This document shows, one piece after another, positions 35,348 through 44,457 of a stretch of 64,000 nt of DNA; the first letter of the stretch is position 1, and every line of letters begins with the position of its first letter. A program made the translations under genes and the position numbers. Source of the DNA: Nisaea sp. GTDB taxonomy: Bacteria > Pseudomonadota > Alphaproteobacteria > Thalassobaculales > Thalassobaculaceae. The stretch is taken from NCBI RefSeq assembly GCF_017640745.1, contig NZ_JAEPQA010000016.1:1-64000 (forward strand). Reading direction: 5' to 3'. The notes beneath the pieces were generated by a model. The model was not told the DNA's origin, did no database searches, and saw nothing but the letters and a program-made list of their open reading frames with translations.

Positions 35348-36343
35348 CTAACAATTATCCTTTACCGCACGTTTCCGGGCAACGCCGTAAAAATAGTTCG
35401 GATTGAGAATTCCGGCATCGACATAAGTACGGTCGATCAGCGCCAGCAGCGAGGCAAGGCGATTGAGCTGTTCCTGATCACCCCGCATCCCGCCCATCAG
35501 CCGGTATACAAATGAATAGCTAGGCTGTGTATGAACAATGTCAAAGGCTGCGGATACGCTGCGCACAATTTCCGGCCCGTCGAGTGAGAGGTCGTTCGGA
35601 GACTGACCGTCGGCCTCGTTCGGATCACGTTCCAGGATGTATTCCTGCTGAATGTCGTCGGTCAGGGCGAGCAGTCCCGGCCCGTCGAGACCGTCCGGCA
35701 GGTTCGGCTCGTACCACAGACCCGATGCCGCCAGCAGCGCCCGGATGGTCGCGACGAATGCCGCGTCAGTCCGGGTCCAGCCCGAATGCACCGGCTCATG
35801 CCAGACCAGGATGCCGTCGTCCACAAGGCAGCGGGCGACGACTTCAACAGCTTCGTCGATCTCCGGGATATGATGCAGGAAGCCCGACGCCAGCACTCCA
35901 TCGAAGCTGCCGAATTCGAGAGCAAGGTCGTAGGATCCCACATGGTATTCGAGGCTACCGAAGCCGTCGCGGAACGGGTTCTCGGCGAGAGCCGCGCGGG
36001 CGGTAGCGACGCTCTTCTCGGAAATGTCGATGGCGGTCACCCGGTAGCCAGCCCTGGCGAGTTCGAGCGCGAAATAACCGGGACCACAGCCGAGATCGAG
36101 GATGCGGGCCCCAGGCGTGACATGCTCGGCGAAGAACTTAAGGTAGTTGCGGCACATCTCGCCGACATAGAGATCGGCGTAATGGGGATGACGCCAGAAG
36201 CTCTTGTAGAAATACTCGCTCGGCTGCATGCGCCGCAGATCGGCGACGAAACCGTGCTGGCGTCGCTCGGTGATGCGCTTGTCGAACGCCTCTGCTTCGC
36301 TGGCCAGTGCGTCGGCCGCGGCCTTTTCGTTGTTTGCGCTCAT
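35348..36343 (-). CDS. class I SAM-dependent methyltransferase
   Basis: 331 residues. An N-terminal helix-rich extension of about 85 residues precedes the Rossmann methyltransferase core with ILDLGCGPGYFALELA (motif I), VTAIDIS (motif II) and FDGVLASGFLHHI (motif IV-like). The C-terminus is helical. The acceptor is unknown; the genes on both sides point to a sugar nucleotide or glycan. It is 4 bases from the upstream epimerase gene. Confidence 0.87.
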   Translation of the reverse strand: MSANNEKAAADALASEAEAFDKRITERRQHGFVADLRRMQPSEYFYKSFWRHPHYADLYVGEMCRNYLKFFAEHVTPGARILDLGCGPGYFALELARAGYRVTAIDISEKSVATARAALAENPFRDGFGSLEYHVGSYDLALEFGSFDGVLASGFLHHIPEIDEAVEVVARCLVDDGILVWHEPVHSGWTRTDAAFVATIRALLAASGLWYEPNLPDGLDGPGLLALTDDIQQEYILERDPNEADGQSPNDLSLDGPEIVRSVSAAFDIVHTQPSYSFVYRLMGGMRGDQEQLNRLASLLALIDRTYVDAGILNPNYFYGVARKRAVKDNC

Positions 36344-36347
36344 CAGT

Positions 36348-37397
36348 CTAAACCCGTACCCAGCAGAGGTTCCTGTCGAGGGCGCCGCCCTCGATCAGCT
36401 GCCGGATGAAATTGAGCCGCATCAGCGATCCGTCCCTGAACCTGGCGTCCGAGAAGCCGCACCGCCTGAGGTTGCTGGCAAGGTCGCGAACAGAATCCGC
36501 GAGCGTAAAGCGTGGCTGGTGTGCCGGGGCGAGCTCGTGGAATTTGGCAAAACTCACCCGGTAAGAGCGCTTGTCCGGCGAGGCGTCGCGATTGATCGAG
36601 ACCTGGATGCCGCCAAGTTCGGCCGCGACCGCCTCGGCGAGGTCGCGGATCTGGTAGTTTCCGGCATCGGCGCCGGTATTAACCGCGAGGAAGGCCCCGC
36701 CGACGTCAGCGTCGCGCCCGATCGCCCACTCGATCGCCCGAGCCATGTCGCGGACGTGGATCAGCGGTCGCCACGGGCTGCCGTCCGAGAGCACCACGAT
36801 CTCGCCGGTACTCAGCGCCGAGGCGACAAAATCGTTGAGCACGAGATCGAGGCGCAGGCGCGGGCTGAAGCCGCAGGCGGTGGCGAAGCGCAGGCTGGTG
36901 ACCGATAAGGAAGCGTCCGCAAGTTCAGCCAGCCCCTGCTCTGCGGCGATCTTCGACTTGGCGTACGCGGTCTGCGGCGCGAGATTGGCATTCTCGTCCT
37001 TTGCCTCGTTGCCGCCGGCGCCGTAGACCGAGCAGCTTGAGGCGAAGACGAAATGCCGAACACCGGACGCCTTCGCCATCCTGGCGGCCGCGACGGCGCA
37101 GTCGGCATTGATCTCCATGGTCGGCTTCTCGAAGGCGTTGCCAATCGGATCGTTCGAGAGTGCGGCCAGATATACGACGGCATCAACCCCTGCGAAGACG
37201 TCCGACGGGCATCGCCTGACATCGCCGAAACGCTGGTTGTCCAGCGCCACTTCCGGGAGCAAGCCGCCGCTCATCAGGCAACCGGCAAAAAGCCCGGTGT
37301 CGAAGCCGTGTATTGCTCCGTCCGGAAAGGTCCGCCGCAGATGCTCGACGACGACCGGGCCGATGTAGCCCAAGTTTCCAATCACCAATATTCGCAC
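36348..37397 (-). CDS. NAD-dependent epimerase/dehydratase
   Basis: 349 residues, extended SDR. ILVIGNLGYIGPVVVEHL carries the GxxGxxG loop; FASSCSVYGAGG and YAKSK (YxxxK) supply the catalytic triad. Similar in layout to the truncated epimerase at 1-689. Substrate unknown, but with RfbF upstream a CDP-sugar is plausible. ATG 37397. Confidence 0.88.
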   Translation of the reverse strand: MRILVIGNLGYIGPVVVEHLRRTFPDGAIHGFDTGLFAGCLMSGGLLPEVALDNQRFGDVRRCPSDVFAGVDAVVYLAALSNDPIGNAFEKPTMEINADCAVAAARMAKASGVRHFVFASSCSVYGAGGNEAKDENANLAPQTAYAKSKIAAEQGLAELADASLSVTSLRFATACGFSPRLRLDLVLNDFVASALSTGEIVVLSDGSPWRPLIHVRDMARAIEWAIGRDADVGGAFLAVNTGADAGNYQIRDLAEAVAAELGGIQVSINRDASPDKRSYRVSFAKFHELAPAHQPRFTLADSVRDLASNLRRCGFSDARFRDGSLMRLNFIRQLIEGGALDRNLCWVRV

Positions 37398-37505
37398 AGC
37401 TCGGATCTCGCAATTAGAAAGGGGGGCACGCTTTTGAACGTGCCCGCAGTATATCCAAAGAGATATCTGTCACAAGGCGCGGCGGCGGAAAGGCCGCGCA
37501 CGGTA
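37398..37505 (-). promoter_or_regulatory. intergenic hairpins inside the minus-strand sugar operon
   Basis: Two small hairpins lie between the epimerase genes: a 7-bp stem at 37477-37483/37493-37499 and a 7-bp stem at 37424-37430/37439-37445 with an 8-base loop. Neither has a strong T-tract on the minus strand, so they could be weak attenuators or mRNA-processing sites. It is also the widest gap within the run 41215 to 33269. Confidence 0.3.
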
Positions 37506-38081
37506 TCAGACGCCCGGAAAGACGCCCGGGTCCCTGGCCGCGCGAAGATCCGCCAGACGCGGCAGCCTGCTGTCCTTTTCCGAGATCCTGACCGGCGCGA
37601 AAGGCCATTCGATGCCGACTTCCTCGTCACACCACAACAGGCCACTCGACGCAGCGGCATCAAAATCCTCGGAGATGAAGTAGTTAACGACGCTGTCGTC
37701 CTCAAGCGTCATAAAACCGTGGGCACACCCCTTGGGCACGTAGACCGCTCGGCGATTGGCCTCGGAGAGTTCGAGAGACACGTAGGTCCCGAAGGACGGA
37801 GACGACGGACGCAGGTCGACCACCACGTCGAAGATACTGCCGCGCTCGCAGCGCACCAGTTTGACTTCGGACCGGTCGCCTCGCTGGAAATGCGGCCCGC
37901 GTAGCGTGCCCCTGACAAAATTGCTCGAGGCACTGATCTGGCGCCAGCCGGTTTCGAGCCCGAGTTTCCTGAAATCACTCAGGCTGAAGATCCGGGCGAA
38001 GGCGCCGCGATCGTCCGCGAACGGTTCGGTGTCAACGATCCAGGTGCCGTCGATGCCCGTCGGCGTGAAGCGCAGCGTCAC
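37506..38081 (-). CDS. dTDP-4-dehydrorhamnose 3,5-epimerase-like (RmlC family) variant
   Basis: 191 residues, cupin-type RmlC fold: FVRGTLRGPHFQRGDRSE keeps the active-site His, and AVYVPKGCAHGFMTLED is conserved. The Tyr of the catalytic pair is replaced by Phe (codon TTT at 37664-37662) when aligned residue by residue with the second rfbC at 60186. It is 4 bases into the methyltransferase gene (GTGA overlap), hence the GTG start at 38081 rather than the open frame to 38177. A CDP-sugar epimerase with altered stereochemistry or a single epimerisation is possible. Confidence 0.82.
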   Translation of the reverse strand: MTLRFTPTGIDGTWIVDTEPFADDRGAFARIFSLSDFRKLGLETGWRQISASSNFVRGTLRGPHFQRGDRSEVKLVRCERGSIFDVVVDLRPSSPSFGTYVSLELSEANRRAVYVPKGCAHGFMTLEDDSVVNYFISEDFDAAASSGLLWCDEEVGIEWPFAPVRISEKDSRLPRLADLRAARDPGVFPGV

Positions 38082-39304
38082 GGGATGATCTCCAGCCTCG
38101 GCACCGCAACCACAAACTGCCCGCCCCAGCTCCGAACCTCGGAGAGCTGCGCGACGATCTCCTCCTTCAGGTTCCACGGCAGGATGACGATGTAGTCGGG
38201 TTTCTCGGCGAATATCCGATCCGGTCCGGAAATCTCGATCAGCGAGCCCGGTAGCAGCAAGCCCTGCTTGTGCGGACTGCGATCGACGACGAAGGAAATC
38301 AGGTCCTTGCGGACGCCGCAGTAGTTCAGAAACGTATTGCCCTTGGCCGCGGCACCGTACCCAGCGACGCGTTTGCCTGCCGCCGCAGCGTCGAGCAGGA
38401 AGCGCAGGAAGTCCCGTTTGACCGCCGAAACCTTGTCCTGGAACCTGGCATAAGCCCGCTCCTCTGCCATGCCGAACGCCGCCTCGACAGCGCGCAGATC
38501 TCGCAGCGCCTGGGTCTCCTCTCGGTCCGCGTCGGCCTGGCAGACGAAGAGCCGCAGCGATCCGCCATGGGTCGGCAACTGCTCGACGTCGAAGGCGCGT
38601 AACCCGTAAGCCACCATCAGGCGTTCGACAGAGAGCAGCGAGAAATAGCTGAAATGCTCGTGGTAGATTGTGTCGAACTGAACGTCTTCGATCAGCCGCA
38701 ACAGGTGTGGAAACTCGAAGCTGACGACGCCTTCCGGCGCCAGCAGCGCCTTGAAGCCGGACACGAAATCAGCGAGGTCCGGGACATGGGCCAGGACGTT
38801 GTTGGCGATCATCAGGTCGGCGGCGCCGTGACGGGCCTTGACCTCCTCCGCGCAGGCCTTGCCGAAGAAGGCGCAATGGGTCGGCACGCCAGCGGAGTTG
38901 GCGGCCGCGGCGATATTGGCCGCAGGATCGATACCGAGGCAGGGAATATCGGCAGCGACGAAGTTCTTCAGGAGATAGCCGTCGTTGCTGGCGATCTCGT
39001 AGACCATCGATTGCGGGCCGATGCCGAAGCGCCTGGTCAAACCCTCGACGAGCTTCCGGGCATGTTCAAGCCAGCTCGTCGAGAACGAGGAGAAGTATGG
39101 GTAGTCCGAGAAGATCTCGGCGCGCGACACGAAGGCGTCGAGCTGGACAAGGCGGCAGTCGTCGCAGACCCAGGCGAACAGCGGATAGTGGACTTCTCCG
39201 AATGGGAGCCGGTCAGGGGCGACCAAGGCGTTGGCGAGCGGGGTCGCGCCGAGATCGCAGAATGGGGTCTTAAGCGGGGCGTTGCAGCTACGGCACTTGG
39301 GCAT
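38078..39304 (-). CDS. sugar C-methyltransferase (NovU/TylC3 type)
   Basis: 408 residues in three parts: an N-terminal zinc-binding domain with CRSCNAPLKTPFCDLG and CDDCR (four Cys), a SAM methyltransferase core (about 70-250: YEIASNDGYLLKNF, NNVLAHVPDL), and a C-terminal domain with VAGYGAAAKGNTFLNYCG. This order is that of C-methyltransferases that make branched deoxysugars from NDP-4-keto sugars. It fits downstream of RfbF. The stop overlaps the RmlC-like start. Confidence 0.92.
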   Translation of the reverse strand: MPKCRSCNAPLKTPFCDLGATPLANALVAPDRLPFGEVHYPLFAWVCDDCRLVQLDAFVSRAEIFSDYPYFSSFSTSWLEHARKLVEGLTRRFGIGPQSMVYEIASNDGYLLKNFVAADIPCLGIDPAANIAAAANSAGVPTHCAFFGKACAEEVKARHGAADLMIANNVLAHVPDLADFVSGFKALLAPEGVVSFEFPHLLRLIEDVQFDTIYHEHFSYFSLLSVERLMVAYGLRAFDVEQLPTHGGSLRLFVCQADADREETQALRDLRAVEAAFGMAEERAYARFQDKVSAVKRDFLRFLLDAAAAGKRVAGYGAAAKGNTFLNYCGVRKDLISFVVDRSPHKQGLLLPGSLIEISGPDRIFAEKPDYIVILPWNLKEEIVAQLSEVRSWGGQFVVAVPRLEIIP

Positions 39305-39340
39305 AGGTCGGGATCTATCGGGCTGTTCGGGTACAGGAGG

Positions 39341-40117
39341 TTACCACGTCTTCCAGGGGGCTTTCCCGGACTCCCATAGCGAGCGGAGCCAGTCCGCGTC
39401 GCGCTGCGTGTCCATGCATCCCCAGAAAGCGTCGTGCCGGAAGATCATCATCTCTCCATTTTGGGCCAGTTCCTCGAACGCACCCGTTTCGAGATCGCAA
39501 TGCTCGTCCGGGGTCAGATAATCGAAGAACCGCCGATCGAAGACGAAAAAGCCACCGTTAATATAGTCACGCGGCTTCTCCGGCTTCTCGGCGAACCGCA
39601 TAATGCGGTCGCCGTCGACCCGCAGTTCGCCAAACCGCGCCGCCGGATTGACGCCTGTCACGGTGGCGATCTTGCCGTGCGACTTGTGGAACGCGATCAG
39701 CTTGGTGATGTCTACGTTCGACAGGCCGTCGCCGTAGGTCGCCAGGAAAATGTCGCCTTCGATGTATTTCTCGATACGCTTGATCCGGCCGCCCTTCAGC
39801 GTCTCGGCGCCGGTATTAGCCAGTGTGATCCGCCAGTCGGCTTCGCCATGCTGGTCGTGCTTGGTGAGGATGCCGCCCTTGCCCAGCTCGAGCGTGACGT
39901 CGCAGTTCTGCAGTTCGTACTCGAGGAAATAGCGTTTGATGACGTCGCCCTTGTAGCCGAGGACGACGATGAAATCGGTGATACCGTGCACACTGTAGTG
40001 TTTCATGATGTGCCACAGGACAGGATGCTCGCCGACAGATACCATCGGTTTGGGGCGGAATTCGGTTTCCTCACGCAGCCGCGTCCCGAGCCCACCGCAC
40101 AAAATTACCGCTTGCAT
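39341..40117 (-). CDS. rfbF: glucose-1-phosphate cytidylyltransferase
   Basis: 258 residues. AVILCGGLGTRLREETEFRPKPMV is the nucleotidyl-transfer loop; FLATYGDGLSNVDITKLI, AEKPEKPRDYINGGFFVFD and IFRHDAFWGCMDTQRD are RfbF/DdhA signatures. It forms CDP-glucose from CTP and glucose 1-phosphate, entry to CDP-deoxysugars. The next enzyme, CDP-glucose 4,6-dehydratase (RfbG), is not in the window. Confidence 0.94.
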   Translation of the reverse strand: MQAVILCGGLGTRLREETEFRPKPMVSVGEHPVLWHIMKHYSVHGITDFIVVLGYKGDVIKRYFLEYELQNCDVTLELGKGGILTKHDQHGEADWRITLANTGAETLKGGRIKRIEKYIEGDIFLATYGDGLSNVDITKLIAFHKSHGKIATVTGVNPAARFGELRVDGDRIMRFAEKPEKPRDYINGGFFVFDRRFFDYLTPDEHCDLETGAFEELAQNGEMMIFRHDAFWGCMDTQRDADWLRSLWESGKAPWKTW

Positions 40118-40192
40118 ACCCTATCCATCCTTGTTTCAGGAGAACGCATCAGACCCTCGACGGCCCCCGTCGCGCAATGCGCTGCGTCAGCC

Positions 40193-41215
40193 CTACCGTC
40201 CGGCAGCCGAAGCCGCGAGCTCCGGCGTCATCAACAACTGCTGCACACGCCGGACCACGGGAACGCAGTTCTCTTTGTAGTCCCGAAGCAGTTCGTCGTG
40301 CGTTGCCATAGAATTGGCGGCATCGACCGCCTTGAAGCGTTGCGTCTTCTCCGGAATTCTGAAGGGTCCGGACCGATCCAAGCGGAGAGCGAAGAACGAC
40401 GCAAAATATTCGATGTAGATGTCGATGATCTCACGCTCGGCCATTTCGGGATACTCTGCCTTAAGGATGTCGACCACGATCGGCGTGATCCGTCGGAGGT
40501 CGTTCGAGACCTCGGTCCAGAATCCGAAATCCTTAAACCCGGTGAGTTCTCCGGGCTTGTCGCGCGGTGGATCGAAGATGTCGCGAACCCGACCGAGCCT
40601 GTTGATGCGGGCGACTTTACCGAGCGCAATCATCAGGAAATACATCGTCGTCTCGATGACGGTATGTGAAACGTCGAGTTCGTCGACATGCGCAACGATC
40701 TTGGCGAGTGTGCTCCGTCGATGCGAGGCCCAGAAGGTCGAGCTGCCACCAATCGCGTGGAAGGCAACCCGCTTACGCCAGTCCCCATGCCCGATAGCGA
40801 CCTGGCGGTAGTCGGCGACCTCGCCCTTCATGTATGTCAGGCCGTTGTAAAGGCAGGTCGAAAATTCCGGCTTCTGGATCATGAGATCGACGGCCTGCGC
40901 CACCACCGGAATGAAGAGAAAATCATCGGCCGGACACAGGGTAATGATTTCCGCGTCCGTCGCCTCGACCGCTGTACGGATGCGTCTGAAGAAACTGCGG
41001 TTGATGCCGTCGGCGCCGCTTGTCGACGGCGGAAGATGGATGTGGCGTGCGTGTTCCGGCAAGCGAAGCCCGGTCTCGGCAATGTTTTCGGGTGACCCGT
41101 CGCAAAAAATTATATCGTCCTTGAAGCCCTGGATCTCCAGGGAGGCAATCTGCCGCTTGACGATGCTATGCTTGTGGTTACTCAGAATTAGCAGCGCGTG
41201 GTGCTTGTTCTTCAT
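40193..41215 (-). CDS. glycosyltransferase family 2-like protein
   Basis: 340 residues from ATG 41215. ALLILSNHKHSIVKRQIAS opens a GT-A-like fold and ITLCPADDFLFIP is the DxD-like site, with a variable C-terminal half (HAIGGSSTFWASHR...). No transmembrane segment. TTG 41230 is an alternative start with a poorer family fit. It is the first gene of the long minus-strand polysaccharide run. Confidence 0.75.
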   Translation of the reverse strand: MKNKHHALLILSNHKHSIVKRQIASLEIQGFKDDIIFCDGSPENIAETGLRLPEHARHIHLPPSTSGADGINRSFFRRIRTAVEATDAEIITLCPADDFLFIPVVAQAVDLMIQKPEFSTCLYNGLTYMKGEVADYRQVAIGHGDWRKRVAFHAIGGSSTFWASHRRSTLAKIVAHVDELDVSHTVIETTMYFLMIALGKVARINRLGRVRDIFDPPRDKPGELTGFKDFGFWTEVSNDLRRITPIVVDILKAEYPEMAEREIIDIYIEYFASFFALRLDRSGPFRIPEKTQRFKAVDAANSMATHDELLRDYKENCVPVVRRVQQLLMTPELAASAAGR

Positions 41216-41814
41216 CCCGAGGCGCCCCAACTCCCGACAGACCCATTTTACCTGGCCCGGGCGATCCGCGCTCTGGGCCGTTTTGTTCGCGCCGAGCTGT
41301 CAACTTCCCAAGCCGGCAAAGCAGAGCGAATTCTTGCTGGCGACCCACAAATTGACGTCTCAAACAACGCTCGTTTGGCCGGTCGAATACCACGATTACA
41401 CAGTGGGGAACAGCCTATTCGGGCGCCCTAAAACGGCTGCGGCTTCCGGCGCGAGCGTCGCGAGTCCGCTCAGGTCCTTCTTCCGCATCTTGGAGATTTC
41501 ATCTCCTGCGCGGTCAAGGAGTCGCTCGGCCCGATCCAGGCCCAGGCGAACAGGCAGGGATCTATGTTCCCTGTGGTGATCCGGCGTTCATGCCCCGGCT
41601 TGTTAAGGATCGGCGCGCCCGGCGCTTAGACCGCCATCTCGTTCTCCGACCAGGCACTAGCCACAGAGATGTAGCTTTCCTCGACATCCGTGTTGCTGTG
41701 CTGGGGACAGGTCGCGTTAGGCGCGAACACGAGACTGCAAACACCGCCGGCAGATCGATGGGATATTGTCCAAACCGACGAAGACGGCGGATCACGGCAA
41801 GGCCCATTGAATGA
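41216..41814. other. intergenic region with probable gene remnants
   Basis: About 600 bases with no intact gene, unusual for this dense window. Open minus-strand segments near 41396-41587 and 41626-41826 have coding-like third positions in places but lack starts or recognisable families. The promoter of the 41215 run should lie here. No terminal inverted repeats or transposase motifs were seen. Confidence 0.4.
41396..41587 (-). pseudogene. possible C-terminal gene fragment
   Basis: A 64-codon open frame on the minus strand with GC-rich third positions, helical charged composition (GLDRAERLLDRAGDEISKM) and a TAA at 41398-41396. The only upstream boundary is an in-frame stop at 41588-41590 with no suitable start, so this looks like the tail of a decayed gene. 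No family recognised. Confidence 0.25.
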
Positions 41815-41848
41815 AAAACGCCGCAACCTATTGTGATTACGGCGTTTT
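41815..41848 (-). terminator. intrinsic terminator downstream of rlmN
   Basis: 9-bp stem (41815-41823 with 41840-41848), 16-base loop. Read on the minus strand it ends CGGCGTTTTTC, about 40 bases past the rlmN stop. Confidence 0.7.
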
Positions 41849-41886
41849 CGAAGAGTAAATCAATCTACCCTGATGTCTGACCGCGC

Positions 41887-43029
<1,143 letters not shown>

Positions 43030-43128
43030 GGGCGCTAAAATGAGTCCAACAGCCGCCGAAGGCAAGCCGAATCGGCAGAGAGCAGCCATGCCGCTCCCGC
43101 GTGGCTTCTCACGATTCCGGCGGCGGAG

Positions 43129-43641
43129 TTACTTCTTGCAGGTCTGGTCGATCAGCTTCTTGGTCGCGGTGAAGCCGGTCAGCGAATAGGTATCCGTCGT
43201 CTTGGTCCCGCGCGAGGACTGGCCGCTCACCACCATCTTGGCACCCTTGATCATGGCGTTGACGATCGCGCTGTCGGTCTTCGCGTCCGGCGCCCAGGCA
43301 CGGTCGTTGTCGGTGAAGAGCTGGAAGGTCTGCCCGCCGATCTCGACCTCGACCTCGCTGTCGGTCTTGTAGGTATAGCCGGTGACGATGCTGAACTCGC
43401 CGCGGCTCTGCGAATCCGGATGATGCGTCACCAGCGCATAGATATGCCCGCGCTTGGAATAATTGCCCTCGGCCTTGAGCGGCGTGCTCGCCATATAGCA
43501 GACCGTCTTGCCCCCGCTTTGATAGGTGTAGGCGATCCAGTCGCTGTTGCGGCCGATGGTTTGCGGCTCCTGGGCCTGCGCGGCGCCGGCGGTGCCGAGA
43601 GCAAGTACGATTCCGAGCAAGAACGAGCGGAAGTGCGTCAT
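43129..43641 (-). CDS. invasion-associated locus B (IalB) family protein
   Basis: 170 residues from ATG 43641 with AGGACCC upstream. A Sec signal peptide (LLGIVLALGTAGAAQAQ) leads to a small secreted beta-rich domain with two cysteines (TVCYM and the C-terminal TCKK) that could form a disulfide, as in IalB relatives. Periplasmic or outer-membrane associated; exact role unknown. It lies about 100 bases upstream of rlmN on the same strand. Confidence 0.8.
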   Translation of the reverse strand: MTHFRSFLLGIVLALGTAGAAQAQEPQTIGRNSDWIAYTYQSGGKTVCYMASTPLKAEGNYSKRGHIYALVTHHPDSQSRGEFSIVTGYTYKTDSEVEVEIGGQTFQLFTDNDRAWAPDAKTDSAIVNAMIKGAKMVVSGQSSRGTKTTDTYSLTGFTATKKLIDQTCKK

Positions 43642-43769
43642 GGGTCCTGAGCCAGCCATTCCGGTTATCACGTCTGTTAGTTTGGATGCCATCTGAGCGG
43701 ACATTATTCAATGCAAAGAATGTGGCGGGACTAAGAAGAATTTCGCCCGAAATTAATTCGGGAGGCGAA

Positions 43770-43798
43770 TGATCCGTCTGCTTCGCGTACCCGTATCA
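43770..43798 (+). promoter_or_regulatory. candidate RpoE/ECF11-type promoter
   Basis: TGATCC at 43770-43775, then exactly 18 bases, then TATCA at 43794-43798. The Rhodobacter RpoE consensus is TGATCC-N18-TAAGA, so the -35 element and spacing match and the -10 element is close. It sits directly ahead of the sigma factor gene, which fits autoregulation. Transcription would begin near 43805. Confidence 0.55.
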
Positions 43799-43917
43799 CC
43801 ATCGTCATGTTAGAGCAAATCTGCACACCCATGCTGGAGCGCGATCTTGAGTCGCGGGCTACGGAGACGGTAGAACCGATCCGTATGACCGGCAGGAAAG
43901 CCAGACACAGCTTGACC

Positions 43918-44457
43918 ATGACTCATGACGATCTGATCGAGGCCATCGCCGCGCGGCGCGACAAGGAGGCATTCCGCCGCCTGTTCGAGCATTTCGCTCC
44001 GCGGCTCAAATCCTACCTCATGCGGCTCGGCGCCGAGCCGACCGTTGCGGAGGATGTCGCGCAGGAAGCGATGGTGATGGTGTGGCGCAAGGCGGAAAGT
44101 TTCGACCGCCGGCAGGCAGGCGCCAGCACCTGGATCTTCACCATCGCCCGGAACAAGCGGATCGACCGCCTGCGCCGGGAAAGACGTCCGGAGCTGGATC
44201 CGAACGATCCGGCCCTGGTCCCGTCGGAGGAACCCGCTCCCGACCGGACGCTGCAGAATGCCCAAGCGGGCAAACGGGTCGCCGCCGCCATGCGCGCCCT
44301 GCCGGAGGAGCAGGCGGAGCTGGTTCGGCGGGCCTTTTACGAGGACCTCTCCCACAGTCAGATCGCCGAGGAAAGCGGTCTGCCTCTGGGAACGGTCAAG
44401 TCGCGCATCCGTCTGGCGCTCGCCCGGCTGAGGCACGAGATGAAGGATTTCGAGTGA
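43918..44457 (+). CDS. RNA polymerase ECF sigma factor (RpoE/EcfG-unlike, ChrR-controlled type)
   Basis: About 179 residues from ATG 43918. Region 2 (DVAQEAMVMVWRKAESFD, TWIFTIARNKRIDRLR) and region 4 (LSHSQIAEESGLPLGTVKSRIRLALARLR) are complete. An open frame runs back to 43807, but if transcription starts near 43805 an ATG at 43807 would be leaderless; 43885 is another option. It is followed by a ChrR-type anti-sigma factor with an overlapping start (GTGA). ECF factors of this group answer singlet oxygen or organic peroxides. Confidence 0.9.
   Translation: MTHDDLIEAIAARRDKEAFRRLFEHFAPRLKSYLMRLGAEPTVAEDVAQEAMVMVWRKAESFDRRQAGASTWIFTIARNKRIDRLRRERRPELDPNDPALVPSEEPAPDRTLQNAQAGKRVAAAMRALPEEQAELVRRAFYEDLSHSQIAEESGLPLGTVKSRIRLALARLRHEMKDFE

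Noticed and set aside
41590-41814. Small plus-strand gene between the glycosyltransferase and rlmN
   Set aside because: Arg-rich, no Shine-Dalgarno, no family pattern, and it overlaps better coding-like frames on the other strand.
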